Source: Gammaproteobacteria bacterium
Lineage (GTDB): Bacteria > Pseudomonadota > Gammaproteobacteria > Steroidobacterales > Woeseiaceae
Reading direction: 5' to 3'
Length of the DNA: 42,962 nucleotides
Assembly: GCA_030425905.1 (NCBI GenBank)
Contig: JAUHZT010000011.1
Span: forward strand, 1-42,962
Part shown: positions 8,943-23,018 of the stretch, piece after piece
Numbering within the stretch: the stretch's first letter is position 1
Layout: every line of letters starts with the position of its first letter
Translations under genes and position numbers: made by a program
Notes under the pieces: generated by a model
Told to the model about the DNA's origin: nothing
Databases searched by the model: none
Seen by the model: only the letters and a program-made list of their open reading frames with translations

Positions 8943-9055
8943 GATACTTTGGACCGCGAAAAGTGCTGGTAACAGTACTGGAAAGCCGCATACTGATCCA
9001 GCATCAGGCGGTATAATTGCTTGTCTTGCAACGCTTTTGTGATCTGGATAACGAA

Positions 9056-9487
9056 ATGGGCGAACTCTCCGAAGACGAATTGCCGGTTCCCGGACGCTGG
9101 GCACTGATTCGCGACGCGGCGCTGCTACAGGTCAAACTTGTGATTGATGGCTTTCGCGATGTGCTGCTGGTGCCGGCCTCATTCATTGCGCTGATCGCCA
9201 GTCTGTTGTCGGGTTCCGGCGGCAAGCCAGGCCCGCAGTTCTATCAGCTGCTGGCGATGGGGCGGCGCAGTGAGCAGTGGATCGACCTGTTTGGCGCCCT
9301 CAAGCACTCCGGACATGCTGCGCCACAGCCGGACACCGACAATGCGGTGAGTATTGATCAGGTGGTTACCCGGATGGAGTCTTATGTTATCGACGAATAT
9401 GCGCGCGGTGGTTTAACCCGGCAGGCGAAAGAGCAGATCGACAAGGCGCTGAACGCATTGCGGAAGAAAAACAGGAAAGCGACCTAG
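9056..9487 (+). CDS. Uncharacterised protein with one membrane segment
   Basis: 143 aa, not recognised as a named family. Residues 1-30 are charged (ELSEDELPVPGRWALIRDAALLQVKLVIDGFRDV). A hydrophobic stretch LLVPASFIALIASLLSG at about 30-47 is probably membrane-embedded. The rest is amphipathic and basic, ending in a Lys/Arg-rich helix (AKEQIDKALNALRKKNRK). The Met at 9056 is preferred to TTG 9017, because a TATAAT at 9012-9017 would lie inside the longer version. The stop codon shares CTAG with the stop of the convergent symporter gene. Confidence 0.7.
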   Translation: MGELSEDELPVPGRWALIRDAALLQVKLVIDGFRDVLLVPASFIALIASLLSGSGGKPGPQFYQLLAMGRRSEQWIDLFGALKHSGHAAPQPDTDNAVSIDQVVTRMESYVIDEYARGGLTRQAKEQIDKALNALRKKNRKAT

Positions 9488-11190
9488 CGCATGACATCGC
9501 GCCCCGACAGCAGGTCGTCGATGGACGGCGCGGGGTGGTCGGGCCCGACCTGCCCGGCCTTGAGCCTGGCGATGTAATTCTTGTAGGCACGCATCGCCTG
9601 GTAGCCGAACATCCAGAGAATCGGAATGTTCGCAAACATGATGATGCCGGTACCGGTCCCGATCACATTGTCGAGGTCCGCGTTGGTCTTAACAAAGCCC
9701 AGCGTTGCAACAATGATCAGGCCGCAGTAAGCAATCTTGTAAACAAGAACCGGCTTTTCGCCGCCAAGGAACACAATTGCCTGCTCGCCGTAGTAGCTCC
9801 AGGAAATCATTGTCGATAGTGCGAATAGCCAGACGGCGATCGTAATAACCCACTTGCCAAGACCCGGTGTTACGGAGTCGAAAGCCTTCGCTGTCAGCGT
9901 GGCGCCGACGTAGTCCCGATAGAAGCCGTCACTGACAAGCTCGGGTTTTTCAGCACCCAAAAAGACGTTCCACTGTGCTACAAAGCCATCCGCAACAGCG
10001 ACGACATTGCCCGATATTCGGTGCAGGCTGTTCGCGGTGGTCTCGTTTTCTCCTGCACGCACCACAACGGAAACGCTGTCGCCTGCGTACCAGTCATCGC
10101 CTGCCAGTTCCGTATCTGTCAGCGCCCAGCCTTGTGCCGTCTCAGCGAAGGCCGGCTCAGCGGCAAAGGGCATGTCTGGCGCGCGACTCCAGATGCCCGT
10201 CGATAAAATGATCAGCGCTGTGAACGTACAGACCACGATCGTATCGATGAACGGCTCCAGCCCGGCCACGATACCTTCCCGCACCGGCTCGTCGGTTTTC
10301 GCGGCCGCATGCACCATGGGCGACGATCCCTGGCCGGCTTCGTTGGAGAAAATGGCCCGCTTCATACCAAACAGGAATGCAGACGCCGCCGAGCCGCCTA
10401 TGAACGCACCCGCCGCTTCGGACGGGGCAAACGCTGACTTTACGATCAGCGCAAACATCGCCGGTACTTCGGTGATATTGGCGGCGAGTACCCAGATGCC
10501 AGCCACGAGGTAGGCGGCAACCATGAGCGGCACCACGGTGGCTGCGAAGCGGCCAATTCGGCGGATGCCGCCAATGATGACAGCACCCACTATCAGTGCG
10601 AGGACGATGCCGGAGACCCACGTCGGCACACCGTAGTAGGTTTGCGTAATCTCGCCGACATTCCAGGCCTGGAACATATTGCCGCCGGTTGCCGTCGATG
10701 CCAGCAGGGACACACAAAATACGATGCCGATAGTGCGGCCGAGCCGCGGCCAGCCCTTGTGCTGCAGGGCGCGTGCAGCCACCCACATTGGTCCACCGTG
10801 TGGATTGTCGGGGTCCTCGGTGTTGCGGTAGAGCATCGTCAACGTGACTTCGGTGAGCTTGATGGCCATACCGAGGAGGCCGACGACCCACATCCAGAAC
10901 ACGGCCCCGGGCCCGCCAAGTGCGATCGCGAGCGCGACACCGCCGATATTGCCAAGTCCGACGGTGGCAGACAGCGCAGTCGCGAGCGCCTGGAAATGGT
11001 TGATCGCACCTGGGTCGTTCGGGTCGTCGTATTTGCCGCGCACAACAGCGGGGCCGTGCCGTAAAGCCCAGTACTGCGAGAAGCCGCTCCACACGGTGAA
11101 TAGCACGCCCGTGCCCACGATCGCGTAGAGCACGTATTCGTGCCAGAGAATCGAATTTAGAAAAGCCAGTCCGGTGCTGAGGTCCGACAT
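9484..11190 (-). CDS. Alanine/glycine:sodium symporter (AGCS family)
   Basis: 568 aa, an inner-membrane carrier with about ten or more hydrophobic segments. Family signatures are ATALSATVGLGNIGGVALAI near 70-90, GGPGAVFWMWVVGLLGMAIK, NPHGGPMWVAARAL and FSNEAGQGSSPMVHAAAKT near 285. It should import alanine or glycine with sodium, in keeping with a saline habitat. Between SRAPDMPF and LGKWVITIAVWLF there is a hydrophilic insertion of roughly 100 residues that should face the periplasm; shorter family members lack it. AAGGAG lies eight bases before the ATG. It follows the thiolase gene by 33 bases on the same strand, so the two may be one transcript. Confidence 0.92.
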   Translation of the reverse strand: MSDLSTGLAFLNSILWHEYVLYAIVGTGVLFTVWSGFSQYWALRHGPAVVRGKYDDPNDPGAINHFQALATALSATVGLGNIGGVALAIALGGPGAVFWMWVVGLLGMAIKLTEVTLTMLYRNTEDPDNPHGGPMWVAARALQHKGWPRLGRTIGIVFCVSLLASTATGGNMFQAWNVGEITQTYYGVPTWVSGIVLALIVGAVIIGGIRRIGRFAATVVPLMVAAYLVAGIWVLAANITEVPAMFALIVKSAFAPSEAAGAFIGGSAASAFLFGMKRAIFSNEAGQGSSPMVHAAAKTDEPVREGIVAGLEPFIDTIVVCTFTALIILSTGIWSRAPDMPFAAEPAFAETAQGWALTDTELAGDDWYAGDSVSVVVRAGENETTANSLHRISGNVVAVADGFVAQWNVFLGAEKPELVSDGFYRDYVGATLTAKAFDSVTPGLGKWVITIAVWLFALSTMISWSYYGEQAIVFLGGEKPVLVYKIAYCGLIIVATLGFVKTNADLDNVIGTGTGIIMFANIPILWMFGYQAMRAYKNYIARLKAGQVGPDHPAPSIDDLLSGRDVMR

Positions 11191-11223
11191 ACGTCTGCTC
11201 CTTGTTCAGTACCGAAGGATTTC

Positions 11224-12516
11224 TTACTGCGGCGCGGCTTCCATAATCGCGCACACGCCCATGCCGCCGGCCGTGCAGATTGAGATTAGCCCTCTTCCGG
11301 AACCCTTCTCGCTGAGCATTTTTGCCATAGCGGCGACGATCCGTGCGCCGGTTGCCGCGAATGGATGGCCGATGGCGATGCTGCCGCCTTTCATGTTCAG
11401 CCGGGTCAGGTCAATCGGCCCCATTGCTTCATTACGGCCGAGGCGTGTCCGGCAAAACTCTTCAGACTGCCAGGCTTTCAGTGTGGCAATGGTCTGCGCC
11501 GCAAATGCTTCGTGAATTTCGTAAAAGTCGAAGTCCTGCAGGCTGAGATTCGCCTGCTTGAGCATGTCGGACACCGCGTACGCGGGCGCCATCAAGAGAC
11601 CTTCTTCGCTGACGAAATTAACGGCTGCCGTCTTGGTAAATGTCAGGTAAGCGAGAATCGGCAGGTTTTTCTTGCGCGCCCAGTCTTCGGAGGCAAGTAG
11701 CACCGCTGCAGCGCCGTCCGTCAGCGGTGTGCTGTTGCCGGCGGTCATGGTTGCGTCTTCGCCCTTGTCGAACACAGGCTTGAGTTTTGCGAGTTTCTCG
11801 AACGTTGTGTCGCGGCGAATATTGTTGTCTTCCTCGCAGTCCATGTAAGGCACGACGATGTCCTCGTACCAGCCCTCATCATAGGCGGCCGCCGCCTTAA
11901 CGTGGCTCGCCAGCGCAAGCTGATCCTGGTGCTCGCGTTGCACGTCCCATTTCTGGGCTGTGATCTCCATGCTCTCGCCCATCGAAAGCTTGGTGCGTGG
12001 CTCGACGACGCTTGGTGTCAGTGGCGCAAGGTAGCTGGGGCGCAGGCGCAGCCAGGGCTTGAGCTTGCCGAGAAAGGACCGCGACGTGTAGGCATCCATC
12101 AGGATGCGCCGGAAGTCGTCCTTGTAAACCACGGGTGCGTCACTGATCGAGTCGACGCCACCGGCAATACCGCTGTCGATCTGGCCAAGCGCGATCTTGT
12201 TTGCGATCAGCACGGCTGCTTCGAGGCTCGTGCCACAGGCACGTTGCAGGTCAACGCCGGGCGTGCGCATGGAGAGGCCTGAACTGATCGCCGATTCACG
12301 GGCGAGGTTCCAGTCCCTGGAATGCTTGATGACCGCGCCGAGGGCAACGTCACCAATTGTCTGACCCTTGAGGTCGAAACGATTAACCACCCCTTCAAGG
12401 GCAGCCGTCATCATGTCCTGATTGGAACAATGTTTGTAATTGGTATAGGCCCGGCAGAAAGGTATGCGGGAGCCGCCAACCACAGCGACCCGAATTGCGC
12501 GACCATCATGCAGCAT
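11224..12516 (-). CDS. Acetyl-CoA C-acyltransferase (thiolase, FadI-like)
   Basis: 430 aa, typical of the longer FadI-type thiolases. The nucleophile segment QRACGTS has Cys94; EIHEAFAAQT, GGSIAIGHPFAATGAR and the second cysteine segment CTAGGMG complete the active site. The enzyme cleaves 3-ketoacyl-CoA with CoA, or runs in reverse to make acetoacetyl-CoA. The usual trifunctional partner fadJ is not adjacent, so a role in beta-oxidation or in short-chain ketoacyl-CoA metabolism is open. GGAGG five bases before the ATG supports the start. It is divergent from the MATE gene at 12684 across 167 bases. Confidence 0.92.
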   Translation of the reverse strand: MLHDGRAIRVAVVGGSRIPFCRAYTNYKHCSNQDMMTAALEGVVNRFDLKGQTIGDVALGAVIKHSRDWNLARESAISSGLSMRTPGVDLQRACGTSLEAAVLIANKIALGQIDSGIAGGVDSISDAPVVYKDDFRRILMDAYTSRSFLGKLKPWLRLRPSYLAPLTPSVVEPRTKLSMGESMEITAQKWDVQREHQDQLALASHVKAAAAYDEGWYEDIVVPYMDCEEDNNIRRDTTFEKLAKLKPVFDKGEDATMTAGNSTPLTDGAAAVLLASEDWARKKNLPILAYLTFTKTAAVNFVSEEGLLMAPAYAVSDMLKQANLSLQDFDFYEIHEAFAAQTIATLKAWQSEEFCRTRLGRNEAMGPIDLTRLNMKGGSIAIGHPFAATGARIVAAMAKMLSEKGSGRGLISICTAGGMGVCAIMEAAPQ

Positions 12517-12683
12517 GTTTGCCTCCAGGCAAGAAAAGGGATAAACGAATGGGTGAGAACTTTACACCATTGGATCGGCAAACCGTAGACAGGCGCGCGC
12601 CGACGGGGCCAAGAAAAAGGCTGTATACGCTGCCCAGCCGTGCAATCATGCGCAAAATAAGCAAAGCATAAAAAGTATTTGTT

Positions 12684-14063
12684 GTGAGCCTCGTTAACGC
12701 ACCTCTGTCCTGGCGCAACGAGCTGGGACGCCTGTCGCGTATCGCCGGCCCGCTGATCGTCAACAACCTTGCTGTTGCGGGCATGCAGTTTGCCGACGCA
12801 GTCATGTCGGGCAGGCTGGGTGCGCGGACACTGGCCGGCGTGGCGATTGGTGCCAGCGTCTGGTTCTTTATGTTTACCGTCTGCCTCGGGACGCTCATGG
12901 CCATCGCCCCGATTGCGGCGCGCCACTATGGCGCGGGCCGGCCGGAGCTGATCGGGCGCTATGCGCGCCAGGGGATATACCTGGGCCTGGCCTTCGCGGT
13001 GCCGGTCATCTTCGTCGCACAGTGGCTGGTGGAACCGTTCCTGACAGCCATCAACATCGACACAGACTTTCGCGACCTGACGATTGCCTACACCAAGGCA
13101 ATTTCCCTGGGCGCGCCGGGAATCTTTGTATTTCTCGCACTGCGTTTCACCACCGAGGGGATCGGCGTGACCAAGCCGATCATGTACACGTCGATATTCG
13201 CGCTCGTTTGCAATGTGTTCCTCAACTGGGTGCTCATGTACGGGCACTTTGGCCTGCCGGCACTGGGTGGCGTTGGCTGCGGTCTCGCCAGCGCTATTAC
13301 GATGTGGATTATAGGCATCATCCTTGCGACTTATATGTTGCTCAACAAGACGTACAAGCCGCTGCATATATTTTCGCGATTGTCGCCACCGCGACCGTTT
13401 GTGCTGCGCGAGATCCTGGTGCTCGGTTTACCCATCGCGGTAACGATTACCGCTGAAGCCGGCCTGTTCAATGCTGTGGCGCTGCTCATGGGGACACGTA
13501 GCACGGAGATCACCGCTGCGCACCAGATCGCGATCAATTTTGCATCGACCATGTTCATGGTGCCGCTCGCGCTAAGTTCCGCGATTACCATTCGTGTCGG
13601 TCATGAACTGGGTGCTGGTGACCCGTTACGAGCGCGCTACGCCGGTGCTTTTGGAATTTTTGTGTGCGGCGCGTTCATGACCTGTTCGGCGCTGTTCATG
13701 ATGATCTTTCGCGACTCGATTGTGAGCCTGTATACGGATGACCAAACCGTGCAGGGGATCGCAATCAGCCTGCTCTTTATGGCGGCGATCTTCCAGGTGG
13801 CCGACGGTTTGCAGATCGGTGGCGCTGGCGCCCTTCGTGGCTACAAGGACACACGCCTGCCGATGATCATCAATACCTTTGCATACTGGGTCGTGGCATT
13901 TCCGCTGGCTTACCTCGCGGCGGTTACCTACGAGTTGCCGCCCAACTATATCTGGGCAGGGTTTGTCGTTGGCCTGAGTATTGCGGCCGTGTTGCTCGGT
14001 GTTCGCTACGCCCGAATTTCAAAGCGCTATTTGCAGGCACCCGCGCAAGTGAACGCGCAATAG
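12684..14063 (+). CDS. MATE family multidrug efflux transporter (NorM-like)
   Basis: 459 aa with about twelve hydrophobic segments in two halves, as in NorM. Visible family features are AGPLIVNNLAVAGMQFADAVMSGRLGARTLAGVAIG near the start and GLPIAVTITAEAGLFNAVALLMGT at the start of the second half. These antiporters expel cationic drugs using sodium or proton gradients. The start is a GTG at 12684 without a clear Shine-Dalgarno sequence; no ATG fits the N-terminus better. It is the first of three MATE genes in this window and is more similar in layout to NorM than to DinF. The substrate cannot be inferred. Confidence 0.9.
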   Translation: MSLVNAPLSWRNELGRLSRIAGPLIVNNLAVAGMQFADAVMSGRLGARTLAGVAIGASVWFFMFTVCLGTLMAIAPIAARHYGAGRPELIGRYARQGIYLGLAFAVPVIFVAQWLVEPFLTAINIDTDFRDLTIAYTKAISLGAPGIFVFLALRFTTEGIGVTKPIMYTSIFALVCNVFLNWVLMYGHFGLPALGGVGCGLASAITMWIIGIILATYMLLNKTYKPLHIFSRLSPPRPFVLREILVLGLPIAVTITAEAGLFNAVALLMGTRSTEITAAHQIAINFASTMFMVPLALSSAITIRVGHELGAGDPLRARYAGAFGIFVCGAFMTCSALFMMIFRDSIVSLYTDDQTVQGIAISLLFMAAIFQVADGLQIGGAGALRGYKDTRLPMIINTFAYWVVAFPLAYLAAVTYELPPNYIWAGFVVGLSIAAVLLGVRYARISKRYLQAPAQVNAQ

Positions 14064-14115
14064 CCGGGCGAATCATGCCGGCAATAGGGGGGCAATACCG
14101 CTGTTCGGTCGCCCG

Positions 14116-14787
14116 TCAGCCCGCAGGGGTTTGGCCGAAATCGGGGCTGTCACCGGCGAGATACTCATCCTCTTCCGGCGTGTTCTTGCGCCCGAGAAGC
14201 TCGTTGCGATGCGGGAAGCGCCCAAATTGCTCGATAATGTCGTGATGCAGTTCGGCGAACTGTGCAACGGTGCTGAATGTTTCCTGGTAGGTAGGCGATA
14301 CCGCTTCTGCGAGCTTGTTGTACAGTGCGACGGACTTTGCCTGCACCTTGCGTGATTCAGCATGCTGCAGCGGCATGTAGAAGAACACACGTTCAATAGG
14401 GGTCAGGCTTTGGTCTTTTTTGGCGATCGCGCCTTCGACACACAACTTCAGCGCGATTGGGTCTTTTTCAAAGGCTTTGGCGGACCCCCTGTAGACATTA
14501 CGCCGGAACTGGTCGAGCAACAGTATGAGCGCCAATCGGCCCCGCGGTTCTTCGGCCCAGTGTGTCAGCTTGCCATCGGACGCCTGCTCAATGTCGTCGG
14601 CAAAATCCTTTTCAATCTCCGCGTCAAAGGCGGCGTCTTCGCCAAACCAGATGTCCATGCGGCGGTCGATCTGCGGAGCGCTCAGCTGTTGTTCGCGAAA
14701 CCAGAATGACAGGATTTTCTCGATACGAAGCTGATCTTCATCCGTAATCGTCGCGTCTGCGGATTCACTTAATAGTTTTACTGCCAT
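14116..14787 (-). CDS. DUF924 family protein
   Basis: 223 aa. Features typical of this tetratricopeptide-like helical family are ILSFWFREQQ, the alternating RMDIWFGEDAAFD, LILLLDQFRRNVYRGSAKAFEKD, FFYMPLQHAES and EQFGRFPHRNELLGR. Biochemical function is unknown; the conserved Arg, Gln and His residues suggest a ligand pocket. The ATG at 14787 is chosen over the longer 14814 start because GGAG lies nine bases upstream. It is convergent with the MATE gene, with 52 bases between stops, and divergent from the lipoprotein gene at 14923. Confidence 0.88.
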   Translation of the reverse strand: MAVKLLSESADATITDEDQLRIEKILSFWFREQQLSAPQIDRRMDIWFGEDAAFDAEIEKDFADDIEQASDGKLTHWAEEPRGRLALILLLDQFRRNVYRGSAKAFEKDPIALKLCVEGAIAKKDQSLTPIERVFFYMPLQHAESRKVQAKSVALYNKLAEAVSPTYQETFSTVAQFAELHHDIIEQFGRFPHRNELLGRKNTPEEDEYLAGDSPDFGQTPAG

Positions 14788-14922
14788 TGCTGTCACTCCA
14801 TTGCGCGACCGCACGGGTTGCGCTGGCCTGGAAACGAGTGCCCTGGTCGAAAAAGTGCGAACCAGTTCACGAAATCGGCCGCATTATGCGCTCCGCGCCC
14901 CATTCGCCGTAGACTTTAGCAG

Positions 14923-15429
14923 ATGACGACCAGATACGGATCGAACCGGGTTCCGGATTCCAGGATTTGCCGCACGGCAACCTGTCTGCTTGCCCTGATG
15001 TTGCTGATGAGCGCTTGCGGCGGGGCCCGCACCGACCCCGAAGAGCAAGTCCGGGCGTGGGTCGCCGCCGTTGCGGCTGCGGCACAGGAGAAAGAGCGTG
15101 GGGCCATCATGGACCTGATCGCCGACGGCTATACGGATGCACGCGGTAATCGGGCAGCCGACATCGAGAATCTGCTGCGTCTGTATTTCCTGCGCCAGGG
15201 CAAGATTGTCTTGTTGACCAACATTGAGGACGTCACGATGCACGGCACAACCGCAGCCGAAGTGCGGGTGACCGTCGGCATGGCGGGGACCAGCAACAGC
15301 GCACTGGGAATCAGCGCCGATGCCTACCGCTTTGAACTCGAACTTGAGGCCCCGGAAGGCAGTGACAGCTATAGCGAATGGCGCCTGCTTTCGGCTCGCT
15401 GGGGAGCGCTGGCGCAGCCGGCAAACTAG
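14923..15429 (+). CDS. Predicted lipoprotein, unknown function
   Basis: 168 aa. A basic N-terminus, the hydrophobic run TATCLLALMLLMSAC and a lipobox (LMSAC, lipidated Cys about 32) mark a lipoprotein. The mature part (DPEEQVRAWVAAVAAAAQEKERGAIMDLIADGYTD, then alternating beta strands with VTVGMAGTS) resembles small NTF2-like or SnoaL-type periplasmic domains, but I cannot assign a family. TAGACT seven bases before the ATG could be a -10 box; if so the message is leaderless. It is followed 28 bases later by a second lipoprotein gene, so the two are probably co-transcribed. Confidence 0.78.
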   Translation: MTTRYGSNRVPDSRICRTATCLLALMLLMSACGGARTDPEEQVRAWVAAVAAAAQEKERGAIMDLIADGYTDARGNRAADIENLLRLYFLRQGKIVLLTNIEDVTMHGTTAAEVRVTVGMAGTSNSALGISADAYRFELELEAPEGSDSYSEWRLLSARWGALAQPAN

Positions 15430-15457
15430 TAACGACACGATCACGGACGGGGGCGTT

Positions 15458-15937
15458 ATGAATCTATTCGTAGTTATGCGGGGTATGTTGCTCGTTTTGA
15501 GCCTGCAACTTCTCGGGTGCGCATCGCTCGATGAACTGCCCGCCACGCCCGGGGTCAGCTTGCGCAATGTAGAAATTGAACACGTCGACTTCAGGTCGCA
15601 GACTGTTCTCCTGTCGTTTGATGTTACCAATCCGAATTCATTCCCGCTGCCAATTCGGTCCATCCACTACGATGTCCGGCTCGACGGCAACCGATTTGCG
15701 AGTGGCACAGCCGCTTGCGCGCTCGACATCCCCGCTGGCAGCGACGGCGCGTTTTCGATTCGGGTCGATCTCGATCTGCTGCAAACTGCACCGCAACTGA
15801 TGTTCGCTGCGCGTGACGGGGGGCGACGCGACTTGAGCTACGAGCTGCAGGGCGAACTCGGTATCGATATCCCCGGTACCCGGCCCGCCCGATTCAGCAA
15901 AAGCGGCGCGGTTCGAATGTTCTCTGCGCTGCGCTAA
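15458..15937 (+). CDS. LEA14-like (WHy domain) lipoprotein
   Basis: 159 aa. MNLFVVMRGMLLVLSLQLLGC is a lipoprotein signal with lipobox LLGC. The mature domain (VSLRNVEIEHVDFRSQTVLLSFDVTNPNSFPLPI, YDVRLDGNRFASG, AGSDGAFSIRVDLDLL) is the water-stress/hypersensitive-response (LEA type 2) beta sandwich, recognised by the D-x-x-NPN motif. Such proteins are associated with desiccation or envelope stress; the precise role is unknown. The ATG at 15458 is preferred to the longer frame, which would overlap the preceding gene and lose the signal peptide. It follows another lipoprotein gene directly. Confidence 0.85.
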   Translation: MNLFVVMRGMLLVLSLQLLGCASLDELPATPGVSLRNVEIEHVDFRSQTVLLSFDVTNPNSFPLPIRSIHYDVRLDGNRFASGTAACALDIPAGSDGAFSIRVDLDLLQTAPQLMFAARDGGRRDLSYELQGELGIDIPGTRPARFSKSGAVRMFSALR

Positions 15938-16209
15938 CGATCCAAGCGGGCGCAACAAGCCTAAAGTTACGCGCGCAACCAAGCGCCCCGCCCGTTTCGC
16001 TGCTTGCGACACATCATGCTAAGTGATTGTCTTGCAGTGAGTTTCATGCGTAATATTGCAGTGCAATAGCGAGCGCTCGCCGGCGGCAACTATACTGACC
16101 TGCTCGGGTCGCGCTGTAGTTCCTGCGCCGTCCGACGCAACGGCGACGATACAACTCAATAATTATCAAAGACTGGCGCAGGCCGTTGGCTTGCGCTGCC
16201 AAGGATTGC

Positions 16210-22070
<5,861 letters not shown>

Positions 22071-22099
22071 CGCCGGCGCCCCCTGCGCTCATTCGCGCT

Positions 22100-22600
22100 T
22101 TATTTCGCGTAGGTGCAGTGCGCCAATGGCGTTTCCTGTCCCGGCCACAACTTGATCGGGACCGCGGCAACAGAATTCTTGGGTGAGCCGTCAATTAGTT
22201 TCTCGCTGTAAACGAGATACACAATCGCATTGTGCTGCACGTCGCAGAAGCGAATTACGCGCAGGGACTTGAAAATCAAGGAACGCCGTTCGCGAAACAC
22301 GTGCTCACCGGGCTTGAACGCGTTCCGGATGCTGATCGGTCCAACCTGCTGGCAGTTGATCGAGGCATCCGAGGTGTCCTCGGCCAGCCCGAGCGCACCG
22401 CTGTAACCGCCAACCTGTGCGCGGCTTACGTAGCACACGACGCCCTCGACGTCCGGGTCCTGCACGGATTCGATCTTGATCGAATCATCCGGACTGAGCG
22501 GCCGTAGTTTTGTGTCGACTTTGCCGATCTCCTCAGCGCTGGCAACGCTTAGCAGGCACAGGCCGGCCCAAAATACCGTTTTGCGGGCTGAGTCTCTCAT
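22100..22600 (-). CDS. creA: CreA family protein
   Basis: 166 aa. A cleavable signal peptide is likely (MRDSARKTVFWAGLCLLSVASA). The mature part has the CreA pattern: EIGKVDTKLRPLSPDDSIKIESVQDPDVEGVVCYVSRA, GGYSGALGLAEDTSDASINCQQVGPI, and ends in TPLAHCTYAK. CreA proteins are periplasmic and of unknown function. The start at 22600 is set by AAGGAG eight bases upstream; it overlaps the stop of the VOC gene by ATGA, so the two are translationally coupled. This is the last gene of a same-strand run that begins with the sortase-system response regulator. Confidence 0.9.
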   Translation of the reverse strand: MRDSARKTVFWAGLCLLSVASAEEIGKVDTKLRPLSPDDSIKIESVQDPDVEGVVCYVSRAQVGGYSGALGLAEDTSDASINCQQVGPISIRNAFKPGEHVFRERRSLIFKSLRVIRFCDVQHNAIVYLVYSEKLIDGSPKNSVAAVPIKLWPGQETPLAHCTYAK

Positions 22601-22992
22601 TGCTTGTCTCCTTCGTCCCACTGGTTCGCCTCGCTCGCAAAGTTGGCCCGGGTCGGGTTTACCAGGCAAAAGCGATGTCCCGTCGGTGCTTCCATGACCA
22701 GCCAGCTACGTACGGCCTTAACGCGCCTGGCGCCCAGCCGCTCGAGACGGCATGCCTCAGCTTCAATGTTGTCAGTTTCAATATCGAGGTGCAGGCGACT
22801 CTCGTGCGCGACGCTTTGCAGCTCGATATGTACCTCGTCGGGCGGGGTGTCGAGCACTGCATAGTTGTCATCCTCGGCCGCTGTCGACACTTTTTGTGAA
22901 TAACCGAGCGCGGCGCTCCAGAAGCCTGCCGCGTCTTCGAGTTCTTCGGCCTGGCAATCAATAATAAAACCGGCCAAGCGGCTTTTGTGCAT
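22597..22992 (-). CDS. VOC family (glyoxalase fold) protein
   Basis: 131 aa with a single vicinal-oxygen-chelate domain: LAGFIIDCQAEELEDAAGFWSAALGYSQ at the start, LHLDIETDNIEAEACRLERLGARRV in the middle and MEAPTGHRFCLVNP at the end. The second ATG (22992) is preferred over 22998 because AGGAG abuts the first and lies six bases before the second. It starts 26 bases after the beta-lactamase stop and overlaps creA, so it probably belongs to the operon running from the response regulator. VOC proteins include antibiotic-binding and antibiotic-modifying members (bleomycin, fosfomycin), but nothing here fixes the ligand. Confidence 0.82.
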   Translation of the reverse strand: MHKSRLAGFIIDCQAEELEDAAGFWSAALGYSQKVSTAAEDDNYAVLDTPPDEVHIELQSVAHESRLHLDIETDNIEAEACRLERLGARRVKAVRSWLVMEAPTGHRFCLVNPTRANFASEANQWDEGDKQ

Positions 22993-23018
22993 CGGCATCT
23001 CCTGTTCGCTAGACGTGG

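Noticed and set aside
8943..9104. N-terminal extension of HemH
   Set aside because: The added residues are Arg/Pro-rich without ferrochelatase similarity, and the extension crosses the divergent promoter region of the gene at 9056.
10157..11254. 365-codon minus-strand frame overlapping the symporter
   Set aside because: Same strand but a different frame inside the AGCS gene; Arg/His/Pro-rich, a typical high-GC shadow.
16180..16205. Sigma-54 promoter upstream of gltB (TTGGC...TGCC)
   Set aside because: The GG to GC distance is two bases short of the required spacing.
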